Shown in pieces: positions 7,530 through 12,981 of a stretch of 13,827 nucleotides of DNA (the first letter of the stretch is position 1; each line of letters starts with the position of its first letter). The translations under genes and the position numbers were made by a program. The notes under the pieces were generated by a model. That model was not told where the DNA came from, did not search any database, and saw only the letters and a list, made by a program, of their open reading frames with translations. Source of the DNA: Candidatus Kuenenia stuttgartensis (GTDB lineage Bacteria; Planctomycetota; Planctomycetia; Isosphaerales; Isosphaeraceae); the NCBI GenBank assembly GCA_945872325.1, contig CAMBZY010000028.1:1-13827 (forward strand). The letters run 5' to 3'.

Positions 7530-8696
7530 ATGAGAAACTCAGCCCTTGCCCTGTCTCTATGCCTGATTGCCACAAGTCTCTCTGCACAAGAGGCTTTGAT
7601 CCCGTTTGGCCCGGCTGGCCATGGCTTGAAGCGTGTGGTGATCGACTCAGATCTGCCAGGCGGTTATCAAGTGGAGATGGCCGACGTGAACGGCGATCAA
7701 AAGCTCGACATTGTGGCTCTGGGCGGGGGGACGGTGGCGTGGTATGAGAACCCGTCGTGGACCAGGCGAATCGTGAGTGACAAGAAAACTTCTCCGGGAG
7801 TGATCAGCACAGCCACGAAGGATATTGACGGCGATGGCAAGGCTGAGATTGCGATTGCTTATGAGTTTGAGATGAACAACCCGAAGCTGGGCAAGCTGAT
7901 GATGGCCCGGCAAAAGGGTGATGGCTGGGTATACGAACAGATGGGACCATTTCCGAGTATCCACCGGCTGAGATGGGGCGATTTTGATGGAGATGGTCAG
8001 GCGGATCTGGCGATTGCTCCGATCTTTGGGCAGCAGGCGACTGGCCCGAATTTCCAGCAGGAGGGTGCGAAGCTGGAGGTTCTGTTTGGAGGCAAGATGA
8101 CAGGCAGGTCGGAAGTCAGCCGGCGGATGGTGACTCATGCGATTGGTGTGATACCTGGTCAGGATCAGACAAGGAAGGCGTTTTTGAGTGCTAGTAACGA
8201 AGGTGTTTGGCAGCATAGTTTTACGAACAAGAAATGGGAACATTCCCAGATCACGGTAGGAGCGGGTGGGGATCGGCCCAAGACAGGCGCGAGTGAGATT
8301 CACTTGGGGAAATTTGCCGACGGACGCCGATTCTATGCCACCATTGAGCCCTGGCACGGCTCGGATGTGGTGATTCAGCCTGAGAGGATCAAGGGATCGA
8401 ACCAGTTCGGCCCACGATTTGTGATCGACACCACATTGAAGGAAGCGCACGCTTTGTGTGTGGCTGACATTGACGGCGATGGAACGGACGAAGTTTTTGC
8501 AGGTTACAGAGGGCCTGGAACGAGTGTGAACGCGTATCGGTTTGAGTCGGGCATGTGGACCAGGACGGTGATCGACTCCAGGATTGCCGCGCAGGATCTT
8601 CGTTCAGGCGATATCAATGGAGATGGTCTGACCGATGTGGTGAGTGTGGGTGGATCGACCAAAAACGTGGTGCTTTATTTGTCCGTGGGGAAGTGA
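7530..8696 (+). CDS. Secreted FG-GAP/VCBS repeat protein
   Basis: The 388-residue protein starts with a signal peptide (MRNSALALSLCLIATSLSAQ) and then carries at least five FG-GAP/VCBS blade motifs, each a calcium-binding DxDGDG-like loop followed by an aliphatic strand. They begin at about residues 52 (DVNGDQ), 98 (DIDGDGK), 151 (DFDGDGQ), 313 (DIDGDGT) and 361 (DINGDGL). This predicts a beta-propeller that acts outside the cytoplasm, probably in ligand or polysaccharide binding. The long gap between motifs 3 and 4 may hold degenerate blades. ATG 7530 was chosen because it begins the signal peptide; an upstream in-frame ATG at 7476 would overlap the previous gene by 41 bases. It follows the GDSL gene by 13 bases, so the pair is probably one operon. 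The half-copy repeat at 8784 lies 87 bases after the stop. Confidence 0.92.
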   Translation: MRNSALALSLCLIATSLSAQEALIPFGPAGHGLKRVVIDSDLPGGYQVEMADVNGDQKLDIVALGGGTVAWYENPSWTRRIVSDKKTSPGVISTATKDIDGDGKAEIAIAYEFEMNNPKLGKLMMARQKGDGWVYEQMGPFPSIHRLRWGDFDGDGQADLAIAPIFGQQATGPNFQQEGAKLEVLFGGKMTGRSEVSRRMVTHAIGVIPGQDQTRKAFLSASNEGVWQHSFTNKKWEHSQITVGAGGDRPKTGASEIHLGKFADGRRFYATIEPWHGSDVVIQPERIKGSNQFGPRFVIDTTLKEAHALCVADIDGDGTDEVFAGYRGPGTSVNAYRFESGMWTRTVIDSRIAAQDLRSGDINGDGLTDVVSVGGSTKNVVLYLSVGK

Positions 8697-8783
8697 TTCA
8701 GAGGGTTGAATCCGGTTTTCAAAACCAACCGAGGCCAGACTCAAGCCGGCTTGGCGAGATAGGGCGGTAGTCTGGGTCTGTTT

Positions 8784-8816
8784 GCTATTAATCGTTGTCT
8801 CCTCTGGAGCCCAAAG
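8784..8816 (+). repeat. Interspersed intergenic repeat, copy 2 (right half only)
   Basis: GCTATTAAT, shared with the copy at 10357, is followed by CGTTG-TCTCCT, a short loop, GGAG and CCAAA. The CTCC/GGAG arms are conserved around TCT, while the loop bases differ between copies. The left half with AGAGGACAT is absent. Confidence 0.65.
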
Positions 8817-9182
8817 ATCACGCTTCCAACGTTTATGGATGTTCTAAATATTTGTGCTGGAGTAGTGATTCACTCATGCGGCCCTTGCTCGCGCTGCGGG
8901 TTAGTTTGGAAAGTATGACCTGTTGGAGTTTTACTGGAAACTGGCGAGGCTACTATCCGGAGAGAACTTGCTCCTTCTTTAATCTTTTTGGAAAATTTTT
9001 GGAAAAAGCTGGACTTTTTGTCGTACCTTCCGAAGAGTTTGGTCGTACTGGAAGTGTGAAGTGGAGCAGATGTGAACGCGAAGGATCGCGGGATTTACTC
9101 AAGTGAACACGTAAACCTTGGACTAGCCAGTTCGTTACGACGCACACCCTGAATCGACAGCCGGACGGGCCCTGAGGGCAAT

Positions 9183-9187
9183 GGAGG
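9183..9187 (+). promoter_or_regulatory. Ribosome binding site for the start at 9198
   Basis: GGAGG lies ten bases before ATG 9198, a workable spacing. It competes with a stronger purine block (9507-9517) ten bases before the in-frame ATG at 9528. Confidence 0.5.
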
Positions 9188-9197
9188 TCAGAAGGCC

Positions 9198-10214
9198 ATG
9201 TCTGATTGGAATCCCGAATCGAAAACGCGGATGGAACAGCTCTTCGCAAGGAATCTTTTCAAGAACTTGGGAAGTGATGTGGAACCGGCCGATTGGCGTG
9301 CTATATATATCGAAGAGAGTGGTGCACGTGTTGCGGAGCCAGCGGAATGGCAACCGCACCCGGAACCGGAATCAATTCCTGGTTCTGATGGTCGCGGTGT
9401 TGAGCGTTTGCTTGGGAAGGCGACGTCTGGGGATGATTCCCCGGAAGTGCTCGACGCGATGGCCGAGGCCTCATTGACTTCATTCATGTCGAATTCGAAG
9501 TGTCGCGGAGGGAGGGGATCCTTTCCCATGAGCTTTATTCAGCGATTCCTGGAGCGGGTGTTGCGCAACAGTCCACGCCGCATGCCCCGAACGAGCTTTG
9601 AAGATCTAAGCCAGGATGAGCTGGATGCCCATTTGCAGGTTGGCCAGTATGGCGAATTTGCTCTTACGGATGCAATCCGGCCCTCATTCGGGCTAGATAT
9701 TGTGCCACGTGAAGGCTATCGCCGCGATGTCTATCGCGATCCTGAGACTGGCAACACCATGCCAGTATTGGCCGCGTCAGTCTCGGCAGAGCGACTGTTT
9801 GACATTTTCACGGATCTGCTTGCCCCACTGGGCGATGAGATTGACGTGGTGATGGAATCCAGTCACGAGAGCGAACCCGGCAGCCATGCCGACCTGTATC
9901 GTGAGCATATGGACAGCGTCATATTCAAAAGCACTTTGTACGACTACGAAGAGCTGCTATTGAACGACGGCTGCACCGGCTTGGCGGCCCTGAATCCTAA
10001 TGGGCCGATGGAAGTCCAGTTTGACGAACATAAATTGCTATTCGTGTATGCCCAGGACCTTGATCCATTCGAAGAAATTCTCCAGTCTGCTGGTCTGAAA
10101 CGCGACGATTCGCTGCGGTTCATCTCAGAGGCCGAACACCTGCACTCGACAGACGATGTCTATCGTGAACAGTTCGACGAATTAAAATTCCGGCTTGGTA
10201 TCGACCACGAATAA
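9198..10214 (+). CDS. Uncharacterised protein, two possible starts
   Basis: I do not recognise a named family. The frame encodes 338 residues from ATG 9198. Residues 1-110 are acidic and Pro-rich in places (HPEPES), with no clear domain. From residue 111 (ATG 9528) the sequence looks like a compact globular domain: SFIQRFLERVL, EDLSQDELDAHLQVGQYGEF, a segment with GLDIVPREGYRRDVY, an acidic region rich in Asp and Glu, and a C-terminus ending FRLGIDHE. This later part gives me the impression of a conserved planctomycete protein of unknown function, unverified. No signal peptide or membrane segment is visible, so it should be cytoplasmic. Both starts have Shine-Dalgarno-like sequences: GGAGG before 9198 and GGAGGGAGGGG before 9528. 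Codon composition of the first 330 bases (many G-first codons) still looks coding. It is a single-gene unit ending at a strong terminator. Confidence 0.8.
   Translation: MSDWNPESKTRMEQLFARNLFKNLGSDVEPADWRAIYIEESGARVAEPAEWQPHPEPESIPGSDGRGVERLLGKATSGDDSPEVLDAMAEASLTSFMSNSKCRGGRGSFPMSFIQRFLERVLRNSPRRMPRTSFEDLSQDELDAHLQVGQYGEFALTDAIRPSFGLDIVPREGYRRDVYRDPETGNTMPVLAASVSAERLFDIFTDLLAPLGDEIDVVMESSHESEPGSHADLYREHMDSVIFKSTLYDYEELLLNDGCTGLAALNPNGPMEVQFDEHKLLFVYAQDLDPFEEILQSAGLKRDDSLRFISEAEHLHSTDDVYREQFDELKFRLGIDHE
9507..9517 (+). promoter_or_regulatory. Strong internal Shine-Dalgarno-like sequence before ATG 9528
   Basis: GGAGGGAGGGG is followed after ten bases by ATG 9528, in frame with the long reading frame. 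It could start a 228-residue short form. It may also be a by-product of the encoded Gly/Arg-rich stretch (RGGRG). Confidence 0.45.
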
Positions 10215-10239
10215 TCCAGATTGTCATAGATCACGAACA

Positions 10240-10274
10240 GGCGGATGCAATGAACGTTGCATCCGCCTTTTTTT
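10240..10274 (+). terminator. Strong intrinsic terminator after the unknown gene
   Basis: GGCGGATGCAA at 10240-10250 and TTGCATCCGCC at 10257-10267 are perfect 11-base arms around TGAACG, followed by seven T. It lies 25 bases after the stop codon. Confidence 0.95.
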
Positions 10275-10356
10275 GTTTTGGATATTGGTATGTTTGAAGA
10301 TGAAATGTATCGAGCCAAGCGGCGGGAACCTGAAGATCTCAGGTTACGGGTTTAAT

Positions 10357-10409
10357 GATGTCCAGAGGACATAGCTATTAATAGTTGCCTCCTACGGAGA
10401 CCAAATACA
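10357..10409 (+). repeat. Interspersed intergenic repeat, copy 3 (full length)
   Basis: The best-preserved copy. The left part holds the perfect inverted repeat ATGTCC-AGA-GGACAT (10358-10372). The middle is AGCTATTAATAGTTG. The right part holds CTCC-TAC-GGAG followed by ACCAAATACA. Its first 23 bases after GA (10359-10381) recur exactly at 10425-10447. Confidence 0.8.
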
Positions 10410-10424
10410 TGGGCGTTGATTTGG

Positions 10425-10447
10425 TGTCCAGAGGACATAGCTATTAA
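10425..10447 (+). repeat. Interspersed intergenic repeat, copy 4 (left half only)
   Basis: An exact 23-base repeat of 10359-10381, 66 bases downstream in the same orientation, with GTCC-AGA-GGAC intact. The sequence diverges straight after the shared CTATTAA. ATTTGGTGTCC at 10419-10429, overlapping its start, is complementary to GGAGACCAAAT of copy 3 (10396-10406) in ten of eleven positions. Confidence 0.8.
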
Positions 10448-10482
10448 AACGCCCCCCTCAAGTCAAGATTGGCTGGATGTGC

Positions 10483-10511
10483 GCCGAAACCGGGGGCTAG
10501 CGCCCGGCGGC
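10483..10511. repeat. GC-rich REP-like hairpin near the 3' end of the antiporter-like gene
   Basis: CCGGGG, GCTAGC and GCCCGG (10490-10507) form an interrupted palindrome with one G-G mismatch on each side of a self-complementary core. Flanking GCCG (10483-10486) and CGGC (10508-10511) can extend it across an AAA bulge. It lies 12 bases beyond the stop of the minus-strand gene, with no T-run on that strand. I recall similar GGGGGCTAGCGCCC strings as frequent between planctomycete genes; unverified. Confidence 0.45.
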
Positions 10512-10523
10512 TAGGTTGGATCA

Positions 10524-12050
10524 TCATTCCGAGGCGTGCTGTACGGGTGCTGTCATGGCGTGTTCGTGGCGTACCACCAATGCACCTGCCGATTTTATGC
10601 CTCGTGCCAAAGGGGCTGGTAGGGCCAGGCCGAGGATCACCGAAACGACCACCAGAAATGCCGATGGGATCCAGTAGCAGGGCGAGTCATAGGACTTGGC
10701 CTCTTTAATGTCAAAATCGAGGTCTGATACCACTGGCGATTTCCCATGGGCTTTCAACGTGACTTCTGTCTCAAAAACCATCGTCAGAACCGTTTTGGCC
10801 ATTCCGACAAAGATCCATGCCAGAGCTGCCAGTACAAACAGGACGTGCCAGGTGAATCCTCCATTGAGGCCACCAAACAGGATCATCAGTTTGGATGGAA
10901 AAATTCCGAACGGAGGGAGGCCGGAAATGGCTAGAAAACCGATCAGCCAAAGCCATGCTGACTTCGGCATCAGCTTGCGTGACTCATGAATCTGGGCCAC
11001 CAGGTGCGTTCCATATCGCTGAACAAAAGCCCCTGCTGTGATAAAAAGCATGGCTTTCACCACCGAGTGGTTCACCATGTGAAGCATGGCCCCGTTGGCG
11101 GCCAGGCCACCGAAGCCGATACCAAGCGCCAATAAGCCCATATTCTCGACACTCGAATAGGCCAGCATTCGCTTGAAATCGCGCTGACCATGCAGAAAGA
11201 TGGCTGCTGTGCCGACCGAAATCAGGCCCAGCACGATCAGGGCATTTTGGGCAAATTGGATGTCGTTTGCGGCATCGCAAATCTGAAAGGCACGCAGGAT
11301 GCCCAAAAAGGCTGTGTTGCAGAGAAGGCTGCTGGCGGCGGCCGTGGGCGACGGGGCTTCGCAGTAAGCATCGGGCATCCATGAATGCATCGGGGCAAGG
11401 CCCATTTTTGTGCCGTATCCGACCAGAATCAGTACGAAAGCGGCTCTTAGCCACAAATGGTCGACAGCTCCCGACTTAGCGGCCTCGATCATGTCCGGTA
11501 GTGACAGAACATCCCACGGGGTGGCGTATTTCCCGCCCGACAGTGCAATGGCCAGAAAGAACGTGCCCAGAAGGGCCAGGGCAATGCCGACCGAGCATAG
11601 AACCAGATACTTCCAGGTGGCTTCCAGGCTGTCTCGCGATCGGTGGTTATAAATCAGGGGAGCTGTGGCCAGAGTGGTGGCTTCCACGGCGACCCAGAAA
11701 ACGCCGAGGTGAAGCGTGCAGAGAGCGAGTGTCATCGCCCCCAGAAAGGCCAGATTACATGGGATGTAGGTCTCACTTTGAGCACGTCGGCCGGACCGGA
11801 TATAGTCAACTCCGGCAATCGCACAGGGCAGATTGACCATGCTCATGACCCCCAGAAGGAGCCGGCCGAGTTCGTCGATTCCGAAGACTTCGCCATAGCG
11901 ATCGCCTGAGGTGATGACCACTGCACTCAGGATCAGGTGGATAATTCCGACCCCGATGAAGATCTGGATCTTGGTCTTGAGCTTGGGTACCAGGTAAGCG
12001 ATCAACGCGCCTACAAACGGCAACAGGACAAGTACTTGGAGCAGTTTCAT
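10524..12050 (-). CDS. Antiporter-like membrane subunit of a group 4 hydrogenase-related complex (HyfF/NuoL-M-N family)
   Basis: The 508-residue protein is almost wholly hydrophobic, with about 13-14 predicted membrane helices, and belongs to the proton-conducting NuoL/M/N-Mrp-HyfF family. Key charged residues of the ion path are visible: E123 in the VEATTLATAP helix, K215 in GTKMGLAPMHSWMPDAY, and K332 in HSVVKAMLF. In complex I and membrane-bound hydrogenases such subunits couple redox energy to H+ or Na+ transfer across the cytoplasmic membrane. The start at 12050 (MKLLQVLVLL) puts the first membrane helix at the N-terminus and leaves a 10-base gap to the upstream gene. A longer frame to 12125 would overlap that gene and add 25 hydrophilic residues. 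It is the last gene of the minus-strand operon. A NuoM/NuoN-type subunit is an alternative label. Confidence 0.9.
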   Translation of the reverse strand: MKLLQVLVLLPFVGALIAYLVPKLKTKIQIFIGVGIIHLILSAVVITSGDRYGEVFGIDELGRLLLGVMSMVNLPCAIAGVDYIRSGRRAQSETYIPCNLAFLGAMTLALCTLHLGVFWVAVEATTLATAPLIYNHRSRDSLEATWKYLVLCSVGIALALLGTFFLAIALSGGKYATPWDVLSLPDMIEAAKSGAVDHLWLRAAFVLILVGYGTKMGLAPMHSWMPDAYCEAPSPTAAASSLLCNTAFLGILRAFQICDAANDIQFAQNALIVLGLISVGTAAIFLHGQRDFKRMLAYSSVENMGLLALGIGFGGLAANGAMLHMVNHSVVKAMLFITAGAFVQRYGTHLVAQIHESRKLMPKSAWLWLIGFLAISGLPPFGIFPSKLMILFGGLNGGFTWHVLFVLAALAWIFVGMAKTVLTMVFETEVTLKAHGKSPVVSDLDFDIKEAKSYDSPCYWIPSAFLVVVSVILGLALPAPLARGIKSAGALVVRHEHAMTAPVQHASE

Positions 12051-12060
12051 AGCCTTGGTC

Positions 12061-12909
12061 TCACTCCCTTGTGGATGACTTGTCGGAAGTTTTCGGATCA
12101 GAACCATCGGTGGCCGTAATGCCATCCGGGTCGAGGACTTTCGGCCACTGGTCCTTGGGGAGACGGTCGAGGAGCCTTAACAAGGCATCAAGAACGGTCA
12201 AAGGGTGAGGCGGACAGCCGGGAATGTACATGTCCACAGGGAGGATGGAATTGACTCCGTTGTGGCAATAAGGGCTGTCCACAAAAGGACCTCCGCTGAT
12301 GGCACAGGCTCCGACGGCCACAACAAGTCGTGGTTCTGGGAGGGCCAGATAGGCTTTTTCCAAGGCGACCCGCATGTTTTCAGGGATCGGGCCGCTCACC
12401 AGAAGGGCGTCGGCATGGCGGGGCGAGGCGACCACGTTCATGCCGAATCGGGAGAGGTCGAAAACGATGTTGGACAAGGCATTCAGCTCATCCTTACAGC
12501 CCCCGCAATCGCCTGCCGAAACGTGCCTGAAACGCATGGATCGACCAAAGATCTTAAGCATCCGGTCGTTCAGCTTCTGAATCATCGGAGCTTCGTCGCC
12601 AGTGATCACCAACGATTCACGACTGGTTCCAGCCATGCGGAAGTCGCTGCTCAGGTTGATCATCTGTTCTGGACAAGCGGACACGCACTCAGCACAGAAG
12701 ACGCATCGGCCCAGATCAAGGGCCACCACCGGGTCAGTCTTGATGGCAAATGTCGGACACGAGTCGATACAATCCGTACAGCCTTCCGGGCAAGTTCCCG
12801 CCGAAATGATCGGCCGGCCATAAAATGTGGAAGGCATTTCCTGAGCTTGATCCGGATACGCCAGAGTTCGGTGGCCTTGGGCAGCTCGCGTTTTGATCCA
12901 GGTGATCAT
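12061..12909 (-). CDS. NuoB/HyfI-like small subunit fused to an N-terminal 2x[4Fe-4S] ferredoxin domain
   Basis: The 282-residue protein has two parts. Residues about 38-82 form a ferredoxin-like domain with two cysteine sets: C40, C44, C47, C51-Pro and C69, C72, C75, C79-Pro. The first set has three residues between its first two Cys, not the usual two. Residues about 120-250 match the small subunit of group 4 [NiFe] hydrogenases and NuoB, with C135 and C138 (GDCGGCKDE), C202 (GACAISGGPF) and C232 (PGCPPHP) expected to bind the [4Fe-4S] cluster nearest the active site. The protein should relay electrons in the cytoplasm-facing arm of the complex. AGAGG precedes the ATG by about 10 bases. The gene lies 72 bases after the large-subunit gene and 10 bases before the membrane-subunit gene. 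The fusion replaces a separate NuoI/HyfH-type protein. Confidence 0.92.
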   Translation of the reverse strand: MITWIKTRAAQGHRTLAYPDQAQEMPSTFYGRPIISAGTCPEGCTDCIDSCPTFAIKTDPVVALDLGRCVFCAECVSACPEQMINLSSDFRMAGTSRESLVITGDEAPMIQKLNDRMLKIFGRSMRFRHVSAGDCGGCKDELNALSNIVFDLSRFGMNVVASPRHADALLVSGPIPENMRVALEKAYLALPEPRLVVAVGACAISGGPFVDSPYCHNGVNSILPVDMYIPGCPPHPLTVLDALLRLLDRLPKDQWPKVLDPDGITATDGSDPKTSDKSSTRE

Positions 12910-12981
12910 CGTTCTAAAACCTCTGATTCAAGTGCTGTTTTCGTTTCGTAATCTTGATGTAACCACTTGATACAAATGAGT

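Larger units (their letters stand above)
8697..9197. other. Large intergenic region with repeat half-copy and palindromes
   Basis: About 500 bases without a convincing gene. I see small palindromes GGTTTT-C-AAAACC (8714-8726) and CAAGCCGGCTTG (8742-8753), the right half of the intergenic repeat (8784-8816), a segment around 8881-8904 resembling a sequence I recall as common between planctomycete genes, and GGAGG at 9183-9187 just before the next start. A 103-codon open frame starting at TTG 8795 has no initiation site, no domain and an odd composition, and is treated as non-coding. Confidence 0.6.
10215..10523. other. Convergent intergenic region with terminator, tandem repeat and GC-rich hairpin
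   Basis: About 310 bases separating the plus-strand unknown gene from the minus-strand antiporter-like gene. From left to right it holds the intrinsic terminator (10240-10274), a full repeat copy (10357-10409), a left-half copy (10425-10447) and a GC-rich hairpin (10483-10511). No gene is seen. Confidence 0.75.

Noticed and set aside
7647..8450. Long 267-codon open frame antisense to the FG-GAP gene
   Set aside because: The plus-strand frame has a signal peptide and five FG-GAP motifs; the antisense frame has no domain and is a codon-bias shadow.
8795..9106. 103-codon open frame in the large intergenic region
   Set aside because: It starts at a TTG inside the repeat half-copy, has no ribosome binding site or domain, and has unusual composition (many Trp, Cys, Arg and Ser).
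10357..10447. Minimal CRISPR array
   Set aside because: Only two identical 23-base units are present, the spacing is 43 bases of related sequence rather than a unique spacer, and no cas genes are nearby.
10524..12125. Longer form of the antiporter-like protein starting at 12125
   Set aside because: It would overlap the small-subunit gene by 65 bases and put a 25-residue hydrophilic stretch before the first membrane helix; ATG 12050 fits the operon spacing.
12205..12951. 248-codon open frame antisense to the small-subunit gene
   Set aside because: The minus-strand frame has all expected cluster cysteines; the plus frame shows no family features.
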